A stretch of 42,154 bases of DNA from a virus. This document shows positions 8,619 to 19,000 of the stretch, piece after piece. The stretch spans positions 1 through 42,154 of the IMG/VR virus record IMGVR_UViG_3300045886_000013. One strand, written 5' to 3'. Under the pieces are notes generated by a model, which did no database searches, had not been told where the DNA came from, and was given only the letters and a program-made list of their open reading frames with translations. How positions within the stretch are numbered: the first letter of the stretch is position 1; the number at the start of each line of letters is the position of its first letter. A program made the translations under genes and the position numbers.

Positions 8619-9777
8619 AGGTGGCGGCAAGCAGAGTTCGACCTCACAGGTCTATCAGTCCACCCTGCCGAAATACGCAGAGCCGTACTATCACAGCCTG
8701 ATGGACCGGGCGCAGGCGGAAAGCCAGCGCCCCTACCAGACCTATGAAGGGCAGCGGATCGCGGACCAGACGGCGCAGACCACGGCTGGCATGAACATGG
8801 CGCAACAGTTCGCCACGTCCGGTGCGGGCGATCTCGACAACGCCAGAAGCCTCGCCAATACCGTGGCGCAAGGTGCGGTCGATCTTCAGAACTATCAGGC
8901 TGGCGGGGTCAACAACACCTATATGGGACCAGCCGACTGGCAGGCCGGACAGTTCACTGCCGATCAGGTGCGAACCGGAGAGTTCGATGCGGCGGCTCGC
9001 GACAGGTACATGTCGCCCTACATGGACGCGGTGACGGCGGCTGCGCAGCGGGACGCCCAAGAAAAGGCCATGGAAGAGATGACCATGCTTCGGTCCCAAC
9101 AGGGGCTGACGGGTGGTTTCGGAGGGTCACGCGCCGCAGTCCAGCAACAGATGGCTGCAAACGCCGCGCAACAGCGCATCAGTGACATCGGTGTGCAGGG
9201 ACGACAGGCGGCATTCGAGAATGCCCAGCAACAGTTTGAGCGGGACCAAGGGCGTGGCCTTCAGGCGCAGCTTGCCAATCAGGCCAAGAACTTGGAAGCC
9301 CTTGGCATGGGCGAGAGTTCCCGCCAGTTCGGTTATGCCCAAGGCGAGGAGGGCAGGCGGGCGGCATCGGAACTCGGTATGCAGGCACAGAGCCAGACGG
9401 AACAGTTGCGTCAGGCTGGCAAGCAGTTGGGATTGCAGGGACTACAGCTTGCCGGGAACACCGCCAGCCAGATGGCCGACTTCCAGAAACTGTCGGACAG
9501 CATGCAGATGCAGCGGTTCCAGACCATGCTCGGTATCGGCCAGATGCAGGAGGACCGACAGCAACGGGCGCTTGATCTGGCCTATGAGGATTTCCAGAAC
9601 CAAGTGAACTGGCCACGCCAGAACCTGTCCTTTGTCTCCAGCATGCTGGCCAGCCAACCAATGGGAACCAACCAGTCGATCACCACCAGTTCGCCGCAGA
9701 ACAACATCGCCGGAATGGCTGGCACGGCGATGGGTCTTCAGGCGCTCTATAACCTCGGCAGAGGGACAAGCAGCTAA
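8611..9777 (+). CDS. Gln/Ala-rich internal virion protein
   Basis: 388 residues beginning MGKGGGKQSSTSQVYQSTLP. Most of the protein is a long helical, Gln- and Ala-rich region (AANAAQQRISDIGVQGRQAA, LRQAGKQLGLQGLQLAGNTA) with spaced Met residues, likely an extended coiled structure. RSQQGLTGGFGGSRAAVQQQ is a pattern I have seen in internal virion proteins of podovirus-like phages. It overlaps the preceding gene by eight bases and its stop overlaps the following ATG by one base. A role as an internal core or ejection protein is inferred from composition and gene order. Confidence 0.6.
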   Translation: MGKGGGKQSSTSQVYQSTLPKYAEPYYHSLMDRAQAESQRPYQTYEGQRIADQTAQTTAGMNMAQQFATSGAGDLDNARSLANTVAQGAVDLQNYQAGGVNNTYMGPADWQAGQFTADQVRTGEFDAAARDRYMSPYMDAVTAAAQRDAQEKAMEEMTMLRSQQGLTGGFGGSRAAVQQQMAANAAQQRISDIGVQGRQAAFENAQQQFERDQGRGLQAQLANQAKNLEALGMGESSRQFGYAQGEEGRRAASELGMQAQSQTEQLRQAGKQLGLQGLQLAGNTASQMADFQKLSDSMQMQRFQTMLGIGQMQEDRQQRALDLAYEDFQNQVNWPRQNLSFVSSMLASQPMGTNQSITTSSPQNNIAGMAGTAMGLQALYNLGRGTSS

Positions 9778-11387
9778 TGGCCGATCTGGCGCAGGCTTTC
9801 TCCGAAATCAAAAGCCTTCCCGATCATATCCTCCAGAAAGAAATCTCTTCTCCCTCCGGTTCGATCCCCGGCTGGCTGGCGCTTGGGGAAATCCATGAGC
9901 GCAAGAGGATACGGGCAACCACCGGCAGCAACCAGAACAAGCGTCCGTCGATGGCGGAAGAGTATGCAGGCAACATCCAGAACATCTATGCGGGTGCTGG
10001 CTTGTCCCAACCGGCCACACCGCAGGCGATGCCGCCACCGGGAGTGCTCCCTCCACAATCCCAACCCGGTGGTGGTATCGCTGGTCTGCCACCTCCGGCA
10101 CCCAGCGGCCTTGCTTCAATGCCGCAGGCGCAAGCACCGCAAGGGTATCATAATGGTGGCGTCGTTGGCTTGGCCCGTGGTGGTCCCGTCTTCTACATGA
10201 ACCAAGACGCCATCCGAAATCAGCAGCTTACCGAACAGTTGTATGGCTATCTCGGTGATGCGGTCAGCAACGTCTATGGTCCCGGCTACAGGCTGGGGGT
10301 CTACAGCGGCGGACAATCCGGTGAAAGGCGAACCGGCTCCGTGCGTCACAACGAGGGACGCGCCGCCGATGTCTATGTCATCGACCCAGAGGGTAACCGG
10401 TTAAGCGGCGATGCACTGGCTCCGCTCGGTCAGTATTGGGCGGCGAAGAAGTATGGCGGCGTTGGCATGGAGATGCATGGCGGCGGCATCCATCTGGACG
10501 AATGGGCAACCCCGCCTGCCGGTGGCGGCATGAGTTGGAACTATGCCGATCAGGGCGGGCAATACACCACAGCACAACAGGCGGCAATCGAAGCCGGACT
10601 GCGCGGTGAACTGCCGCTGATGTATACCGGTGGCGGCGGACAGGTCGTCTCAGCCCTCAGTCCGCAGGCCCGCGCTCTCTTGGATACGATTGCGGGACCG
10701 GAGAGCGCCGGGAAGTACAACGTCATCTATGGCGGACAGACCTTCGATGACTACACACGGCATCCCGGCGTAGCGATCCCAATCAGGACGGGGCCGAATG
10801 CCGGAGACACTTCCAGTGCCGCAGGCCGCTACCAGTTCCTCGGTTCGACGTGGGATGACATCTCCCAGAGGTACAACCTCGCTGACTTCTCGCCGCAGAA
10901 CCAAGACCTTGGTGCTTACTATCTGGCAAAGGAACAGTACAAGGCGGCGACCGGTGGCGACCTCGACGCAGTGCTTCAGTCCGGTGACCCGACCGCTCTT
11001 GCCGGTGTCGGTCAGGCACTGAACAAGACATGGACCTCGCTTCCCGGCGGCATCGAACAGGGCATTGGCACCGACCGCTTTGTCTCCGCTTACCAGACGG
11101 CGCTCAACAATCCGACCGCAGCGGCGGCAGCGGGAACCGCGCAGGCTTCCAATGCTGTCGCCACGCAGGCAGCGGATACCGCAGGCAAGATGGCTTCTGC
11201 CGAAGGTGCGGCAGAAGGCGACCCGATGAGCCAGTATTTCCTGATGCAGCAACTGTTTGCACAACAACAGCAACCGGCTGCACCGGCACCGGCTCCAGTG
11301 GCGCAACCAGTGGCGCGGCCTGTCGATGCACGGCAGTTCATGCAGAACCCCTTCTTTATGCAAAGGAGAGCCTATGGCCTCGCCTGA
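9777..11387 (+). CDS. Virion peptidoglycan hydrolase: M15-type peptidase plus GH104 (lambda R-like) muramidase
   Basis: 536 residues with two cell-wall domains. Residues of about 160-245 carry the LAS/M15 zinc signature SVRHNEGRAADV (His191, Asp198) and the distal GGIHLDEW (His239), as in D,D-carboxypeptidases. Residues of about 298-450 match lambda endolysin R: LLDTIAGPESAGKYN (catalytic Glu309), FDDYTRHPG, SSAAGRYQFLGSTWD, ADFSPQNQD and a WTSLPGG equivalent. The N-terminal 140 residues are Pro/Gln-rich and hold a NGGVVGLARGG motif common to neighbouring virion proteins; the C-terminus is Gln/Pro-rich. Location among virion genes rather than next to a holin suggests it digests the wall during entry, although a lysis role cannot be excluded. 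Confidence 0.82.
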   Translation: MADLAQAFSEIKSLPDHILQKEISSPSGSIPGWLALGEIHERKRIRATTGSNQNKRPSMAEEYAGNIQNIYAGAGLSQPATPQAMPPPGVLPPQSQPGGGIAGLPPPAPSGLASMPQAQAPQGYHNGGVVGLARGGPVFYMNQDAIRNQQLTEQLYGYLGDAVSNVYGPGYRLGVYSGGQSGERRTGSVRHNEGRAADVYVIDPEGNRLSGDALAPLGQYWAAKKYGGVGMEMHGGGIHLDEWATPPAGGGMSWNYADQGGQYTTAQQAAIEAGLRGELPLMYTGGGGQVVSALSPQARALLDTIAGPESAGKYNVIYGGQTFDDYTRHPGVAIPIRTGPNAGDTSSAAGRYQFLGSTWDDISQRYNLADFSPQNQDLGAYYLAKEQYKAATGGDLDAVLQSGDPTALAGVGQALNKTWTSLPGGIEQGIGTDRFVSAYQTALNNPTAAAAAGTAQASNAVATQAADTAGKMASAEGAAEGDPMSQYFLMQQLFAQQQQPAAPAPAPVAQPVARPVDARQFMQNPFFMQRRAYGLA

Positions 11388-13068
11388 TCTTCCGCTGATC
11401 GACAGGGGTATCCGTTCTCTCTACCGGTCAGCCGTCAAAGCTTTCGACCGTTCGGCACAGAAGAAAGCCTCCCGCTCACGCACGCCCATCGTACTGGAGA
11501 CGGGACTGAACTTGCGTCCTGCCGCAGCGGTCGCTGCTCCACCGGTACGGATTGTCCATCCGCCAAACCCGATTGTTGGGACACCGGTCGATCTCAACAC
11601 GGCGATGGGTTACCCAAGTGATCCTGCCATTGCGCTCTACCCAGACACCGACCGGCAGAAGGACGATGAATATGTCATGTCGGCTCCGGAATTTCTGGAG
11701 GACCGTGCAACAAGAACTCGACTTCTTGAGACTGGTCTTAACCTACGCCCAGACGCGGCACCCATCGTCTTCGCAGAAGACAGGGCGACACGCTTCGAAC
11801 CTCCACCGGTAGCAGAGGACACGGCAGCGACCCTGATCTCCAAGGGCTATGACGATGTGCCGTTGCTGGAGGACAGGCTGACCCGCTTCCAGCCTGCACC
11901 GGAAGTGGTTCTGGCAGAGGACAGGGCAACCCGCTACAGACCGGGAGAAGAGAGAACCGATCCCCGTGCCTACACCACCGGCATCATTGCTGAACCGAAT
12001 GTCATCGGTGAACCGCTGGTCGTCCCTGACAGGAACCCCAACGATCCATCTGAAAGTTCCATCGTCAAGTTCCTGACCAAGAAGGGGAGAAACCCAAGGA
12101 CCGGCGAACTGCCGCCGCTGACCCCGGAAGAGGAGGATGCGCGGGAACTCCAGCGGATGCGTGCCCATAACCGCTGGCTGAACGCACCCGAACAGGGACC
12201 GCCGATGCCGCCGCCTACTCCGGACACCAAGTTCGCAGAAGACAGAGCGACACGCTTCAGGCCGGAAGACTTGGTGCTTCCTCCCGATCCCAACAAGCCA
12301 GCAGAGCAGCCAGCCGTCGTACCGGGAACCGCTGTCGAAGCACCGAAGATTGATGCAACAGAACTTACCGGTGCGGCAGGACTTCCCGGCACCACGACAG
12401 AGACAGCGACCGGGGCACTGTCGCTGGACGCCTACATCGAGAAGATGAAGCAGGCATATCCCGATCTCGACTTCACCAATCCCAAGCAGGCGGAAGCCGA
12501 TGCCAATGCGCGGCGCGATCTCGACCGCACTGCCATGCTGGCACAACTGTCTCTCGCAGCCGGAATGGTCAAAGGTGCCGGGACGATGTGGGAAGGTCTG
12601 GGTGCAGGCTTTGAGAGTGCCGCCGGAACTTACGACAAGGGTTTCCAGAAATATCAGCAGGCGCTTCAGGACAGTGCCGACCGCTACGGCAAGCAGATGG
12701 AAGCGCAGATGACCTACGACACCGCCCGCAGGCAGGCGGCACTGAAGATGTACACAGATGCGGAAGCACAGGCACGCGAGGATCAGCGGACCCTGTTCAC
12801 CGAAAGGAACAAGCGCGAGTGGGAAAGCTACAAGCTGCAACAGGAGACGAAGAAAGAGGGACTGAAGCTGTCCCACGAGGACATCAGGAACTACTTCACC
12901 AAAGCCTTGAAGCCGCTTGAGCCGTCAGCCGATGACGCCACTGCCGATCCAGTCGAAGTAGAACGCAAGGCAAAACTCTACAAGCAGACGCTCGCTGCCA
13001 TGCAGGAGAGCCTGCTCCGTGGCGAAATCGTTGCGGCAGGAGACGAAGACGTGGATGTGGCTGACTGA
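11374..13068 (+). CDS. Virion protein with EDRATRF repeats and long coiled coil
   Basis: 564 residues from ATG 11374, preceded by AAGGAGA; the start lies 14 bases inside the upstream gene. The N-terminal half contains five copies of a motif close to AEDRATRFxP (near 11697, 11776, 11869, 11914, 12235) and two copies of LETGLNLRPxAA (near 11494 and 11725). The C-terminal half (residues about 370-560) is alpha-helical and rich in Gln, Lys and Glu, with AMLAQLSLAAGMVKGAGTMW, a pattern that recurs in phage internal virion proteins. It directly precedes the giant polyvalent protein. A structural or ejection role is inferred; the repeat has no family name that I recognise. Confidence 0.58.
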   Translation: MASPDLPLIDRGIRSLYRSAVKAFDRSAQKKASRSRTPIVLETGLNLRPAAAVAAPPVRIVHPPNPIVGTPVDLNTAMGYPSDPAIALYPDTDRQKDDEYVMSAPEFLEDRATRTRLLETGLNLRPDAAPIVFAEDRATRFEPPPVAEDTAATLISKGYDDVPLLEDRLTRFQPAPEVVLAEDRATRYRPGEERTDPRAYTTGIIAEPNVIGEPLVVPDRNPNDPSESSIVKFLTKKGRNPRTGELPPLTPEEEDARELQRMRAHNRWLNAPEQGPPMPPPTPDTKFAEDRATRFRPEDLVLPPDPNKPAEQPAVVPGTAVEAPKIDATELTGAAGLPGTTTETATGALSLDAYIEKMKQAYPDLDFTNPKQAEADANARRDLDRTAMLAQLSLAAGMVKGAGTMWEGLGAGFESAAGTYDKGFQKYQQALQDSADRYGKQMEAQMTYDTARRQAALKMYTDAEAQAREDQRTLFTERNKREWESYKLQQETKKEGLKLSHEDIRNYFTKALKPLEPSADDATADPVEVERKAKLYKQTLAAMQESLLRGEIVAAGDEDVDVAD

Positions 13069-16000
13069 TGGGCCAGTTTCTCGCACGCAGAGCGAACGGC
13101 ACCCCGATTATTTTCAGGATCAAAGGCGAAGCGCCATCCCAAACGGAGATGGCCCGCATCAACGCGCACCTGACAGCCAAGCCGCAGGCAGCGGTCACCA
13201 CTGAACCCCCCAAGGAAGAAGCCCCCGGCATGCTGACCCAGTTCGGTCGAGGTGTTGCGCGTGGCTGGAACGAAATACAGGCTGGCGTCGATACCGCCGG
13301 TCAGTCACTGTTCGAAGCCTTGGGTGACCCTGCGCGGGCCAAGGAGTGGGAACAGGCAGCGCAGGCACAGCGGGCTGAGAGAGATACGTATGGCACACCG
13401 GAGGGCAGCTTCCTCGACAGCAATACCAACAAAGCCAACGCCATCGCCGGAACCATCGGACAGTCTGCCCCGTCGATGGGTCTGGGTCTTGGCGGCATGG
13501 GTGTTGGGACTGCCGTTGGTGCAGCTATTGGCGCTCCTTTTGGCGGGCCAATTGGGGCTGGTATCGGTGGTGCCATCGGCGGCGTCATCGGCGGCGCACT
13601 GGGCTATGGACCCCAGATGCTCAACGCCAATGCCGAACGGCAGATCGAAGAGCATGGTTACGTCAAGGACTGGGGCAAGGCTTACGCCTCGACCGCTCTC
13701 CAGTCTGGCGTCGAGACAATCACCGACAAGATAGGACTGCGCGTTCTTGGCGTCATCGGTGCCGCCGGGAAGGCAACCGTTCCCAAAGCAACGCAGAAGG
13801 TCATCAAGGATGCGGTGGCCAAGGCCACGCAGAAATCGATGACGCTTGTCGCCAAGCGGATTGGCGAAGGGGCTGCGCTGTCTGCGGTAACCGGTGCGTC
13901 GGAAGAGGTGATCCAGCAGGGGCTGGAACGCTGGCAGGCCGAACTGCCGATGATGGATGACAAGGCCAAGGCCGAGTACATCGAAAGCGCCATCATGGGC
14001 GGCATTGTCGAGAGCATCTTCGGCGCTGGCGCTGGTGCTCACGGCGGCATGAAGGAAGCCAAAAACCAAGAAGCCTTGCGGCAGGCGAAGGAGGACATTG
14101 ACGCCGAAGCCGCCGACCTTTCCGCCAGACAGAAAGCTTTCGGTCCCAAGCAGGAAGGCCAACCCCCTCAAGTTGAGGATGCGCTGGCGAAACCGCTGGA
14201 CAATCAGGTGGTTGCCGGTGCGCAGCCGGACAATGCCAGCGACATCGTGGAAAGTTTCACGGAGGACGACGAGAAGAAACTTCCCGCCGGTCTGAAGGAT
14301 ACGGAAACCGAAGGACCGAAGCCGCCACCTCCAGCGCCCCCTGCACCAGTCCCTTCCGCCCCGTTATCGCCGCACGCCGTGCCGGACTTGGTTGGCAAGG
14401 AGGGCATGCGGCTGATCCATGGAACCGGCGATGCGCAACTGACGCAGGACCGCATCAACCTCATCCATGACAGACCCGGAAAGAAGGGCCGTCTCTATGC
14501 CGGGTTCTTCGGCCATGCCGAGGAAGACCTGTCACAGGCCGAGAACTTCTCCCGCAGGATGGGCGGCACACCCACCGTCTATAATGTGGACATCGCCCCC
14601 GGCACCAAAATCTTCCGCCAGAAGGGCACCATCATCGGGCTGACACAGGAGCGGATGAATGAACTGGCTAACCAAGGTTACGGTGTGGTGGCGGGCACTG
14701 GCCCGAAGGGCCGCACCGAGTACGCCGTCATCAACAAGTCCGCTGTCACCGGAATGTCGCCGCGTGTTGCGGCTGCTGGTTCAGAGACAACGCAGGAGGG
14801 ATCAGCACCGCAGGCCAGCCGGGTAACGGCGACACCGAAGATTGGTGAGGAAGTCTCACCGATCAGCGAAACCGATTACAAGAAATCCGTCGTCGCCTTG
14901 CGGGACAAGGGCACTCTGTCCATCGACAGGATCAGGAAAACGCTGGGCGTCTCCAAGCCGATGGCAGAAGCCTACTTCAACGAGATACTGAAGCGTGGCG
15001 ATGCCCATGCGGCTGGCAACAAGGACCAGTACATCAAGATCATTGAACCGCATGGAACCGGCGAGACGGTGGACAAGACGGGCAAGGGGCGCAAGCGGCG
15101 CACCCGTGAGTATGTCGTCAGAGCGGTGCAGTCAGCCGATGCGAAGCCGTTCTCCGTCGAGATGGACGGTAAGAAGGTTGGCCGCAAGGTGAACTTTGCC
15201 ACACGCGAAGAGGCGCTTGACTGGATCGACAAGAACATCCCGGCCAACCGGCAGAAGGAAGCCACCGTAAGCGAAGACCCGAAGGGTATTCAGTACGGCA
15301 TCCATGAACTCCAGCATGAGCACATCCCCGGCAAGGATCAGCGGACGGTCAGTGACACGCTGCTCAAGACATTCGTCACCGAGAACGAAGCCACCGAAGC
15401 GTTGAAGGGTTTCGATGCCGCCTACTCCCCGGAAAGCAATCAGCACAAAGAACAGCAGACAGCGGAAGAGAAGCAGGCGGCAATCGAGGAGGACTTCACC
15501 AAGCAGGTGGGTCCGGTTGCCGACAGCCTGAAAGCTTACGGCGAAAAGGTTCTGGGCAAGGGACGGGTGGATGTCGGCATCCTGCCACGGCTGACCAACC
15601 CAGAAGCGCCGGACGGTATTGTCGAAGGCACCTCACAGGACATCAAGCGCACCGATCCGGATGGCATGAAGCGGGTCATCGGCAACCTGATCCGGATTGC
15701 CAACGATCTCTACAATCCGAACCTGACCACCGAGCAGCGTGCTCAGTTGATGGAACAGGTCTTCAACCACGAACTGATCCATGCCTTACGCAGCCTTGAT
15801 CTCCTTACTCCGCAGGAATGGGACACCCTGTTCCAGCATGCGGTGAACGCCAAGGTTCCCGGCAAGAAGTACACATGGCTGCAACGCGCAGCCATCCGCG
15901 CCGAAGGCTCCAGCTCCAACATCCTTGCCGAGGAAGCCATTGCCGAGATGGCGCGGCACTACATGAACGACCCGACCGCGTTCCGCAATCCGGAGCGCAG

Positions 16001-19000
16001 CCTGCTGAGAAAGATAGCCGACTTCATCAAGAAGATGATGCGGCTGTCGCAGCGGCACGATGCCGCCGACCTGATGGACACCATCTTCTCCGGTGGCATT
16101 GCCGACCGTGAGATTGGTCATGGCGGGCTGGGTCCGCGCGGTCCCGACGACATCACCTACTCGCTGCTCAAGACCGACAACTTCTATCTCGACACCATGC
16201 GCTTCCTTGAGAAGGTCACCCGTGAGACGGCACCGAAGAATGACTGGATCAAGATGCTGTCCAGTGCCGGGATCAAGCCGGATGAACTGAACTGGCTGGG
16301 CATCAAGCAGTGGCTACAGGACTTGCCGAAAGGTGAGGAAGTCCACCGCAACGACATCATGAACTTCGTCAAGGCGTCCGGACCCAATGTGCGTGCTGTC
16401 GTCTTTGCCAACCCGGCACACCCCGACTTGGGTCAAGCGGCGATATCCAGCCCGCAGTGGGTGGAGCGCAGCCAGACCAGCAAGGCCGACAAGACCTATG
16501 CCGAAGTGGCGCTCACCTTCCCCGGTAAGGAAGGGGAGCCGGACTACTTCGACAAGAACGGGCACATGACAGTGCCCGCAGGCAAGGGTAGGCGAAAGCT
16601 TGAGAACGTGCTGGCCTTCGTCCGTTTCAGGGACGTGGAACGGGACGGCAAACGTATCATGTTCCTTGAGGAAATGCAGTCCGACCTTCATCAGCGGGGG
16701 TCGAAGGTTGGCTACTACTCCAAGTCAGCCGTAGCCAAGTACGAACAGTTGGGAAATGAGGCGCGTGCTCTCTACGACAAGCAACGCCAATTGGAAGGCA
16801 GGAAGGTCGTCATCGCTGACCAGATATGGATGCTGCAACAGATGGAGAAAAGGATACGCGCCGAAACCGGTGGCGCGGTGAACGAGCGGCTACTCACCAA
16901 CCGCAGACAGGTGCAGGAGCGACTACAGGAAATGGTCGATCTTGGACCGCAGATCGATGCCGTCAGGAAAGAGCACAGCGATGTGGTCCAAGAGATGGCT
17001 GCGGCGCGGGAACGACTGGCTATCCCCAACGCTCCCTTCAAATCGAACTGGGAAGACTATGTGATCCGCCGCATGATCCGGCATGCAGTCGAGCATGGCT
17101 ATGACGGCATCTCATGGCACGGCTCTCCGGAAAGCGTTGCCGTGACAGAGGGTTATGGCGAATTGGAAACGACACAGGACGAGAAGGGGCGAAACCAGTA
17201 CACCGCCTATGGAGATGTCTCCGTCTCACCCATCGTCAACCGCTACCTTCTCAAGCTTCCCCGTATCACACGCGGCATTGCCGATCCATTCGGTGCAGTT
17301 CTTGAGCACTCAGTCGTGCAAAGCAGGGATCGTCCTCCGACGTGGGAGCCGGAGCCGTGGGAACTGGGGATAGACGAGGGACCGTCTCTCAGTGCCGCCG
17401 AAGCCCTGCCTGAACGGGAAGACATGTTCGACTTCATCAATGCATTGCACAAAAACCATCAGGACAACATCCATGACGACGTGTACCAGCACGACAGCGA
17501 GAAGCAGGACGCGGAGACGCTGATCGACAAGCTGAAGACGGCGATGCACGTCACCCGCAACCGGCGCAACTATGATCCGGATGACATCCTGAAATCCGCC
17601 GGACTGGAGCGGGACGAGATCAACCATGTTCTGTCTTGGCATGCGCACGGCGACTACTATCGTGGCTTGGATGCCGCGATGGGGATGGACGAACAGAAGG
17701 GTGGCGTTCCTCTCGACACCTACGACCTGATGTTCACTCAGCCGATGATGGACAGTTTCGAGAAGGGCGACCAGCCTTTCTTCTCCATGGTCCGGCAGGC
17801 ACAGGCGCAGGCAAACCCACAGTATTCGGCGGCGGCACCGACCGGAACACGGGTGCCGCCCGTGCCACCCATCGACAGGCTGTCCGAAGTCCACAACAGG
17901 ATCACCTACGACAACCTGTCTCCTGTCCTGCACAAGCTGATCGACTGGACCATCCCCGGCGGCAGGCAGAAGGCTCTCCTGAAGGAGAAGGCCGACGACA
18001 CCATCATCTCCTTGCAGGACCGCATGCTGTCGATTGGCAGGCTGATCGACCGCATGAAAAAGAACGGCGGCTTCATCACCAACGAGAACGATGTCTATCT
18101 CAGGGAGCAACTGTACTCCAGCCAGACCGACGCCCATCTGACCGCCAACGACAAGGACTTCTACAAGCCGATGATGGACACCATCCAAGGCTTGAGCGTC
18201 ACCCGCCGGGACTACGACGAAGCACGCACCATCTCGCCAAGGGTTGCCGGTTTCCTCGACGGCTACAAGGTCAACCACAAGCACGCACTGGCTGAACTCT
18301 ATCTCTATGCACAGCATGCACTGGAGCGAAATGCGCTGATGAAGAAGCGCAACGAGCGCATCGCTGGCGAACGACCGATGCAGTACGAAGCCGGGTCCGG
18401 CATGGGTGACGGTGAGGCGCAGGCCGTGCTCGACTGGTTTGCCACCAAACCATTTGCACGGGAGTTCATGGAGCCGACCAATCCGAACTCCGTGCGCTCC
18501 CGCATGCGGGCCATCGTCAGGTCCACCAACGACATCCGCGTGGCATCCGGACTGACCCCCGACTTCCGCACCCTGCTGCATCCGGACGGCACCCCGGTCG
18601 ATACCTATCAGGACTACGTGCCGATCCGTGGCTTCCTTGGCGAAGCATCTCTCAGGGATGAGGACATGTCCGACTTTGCCAAGACCGGCAAGGGCTTCAA
18701 CATCAGGGGTAAGGAAGACTACTCAGCCCTTGGCCGCGAAAGCATGGGCCGTGACCTGATTGCCCACGCCATCATGCAGAACCAAGAGACGATTGTGCGG
18801 GCCGGGAAGAACAAGGTGGCGCAGTCGTTCCGCAAGCTGATCCTCGACAACCCGGCGCAGATGGCGGGCGTGGCGGAAATCCTTCAGATGCCGAGGACCA
18901 AATACCGGTACGATGTCAAGACCGGCACCGTCGTGCAGTCAGTGGACAATCAGGTGATGACCGATCCGACCGTGCTCAAGGGCAAGGTCGATGGCCAGCA

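Noticed and set aside
11743-12876. 377-codon minus-strand frame opposite the EDRATRF-repeat gene
   Set aside because: The sense frame has repeats, coupling and a good ribosome site; the antisense frame has none.
17310-18581. 423-codon minus-strand frame inside the giant virion gene
   Set aside because: High GC and codon bias create long antisense frames; this one lies wholly within a convincing sense gene and has His/Val/Asp-rich shadow composition and no ribosome site.
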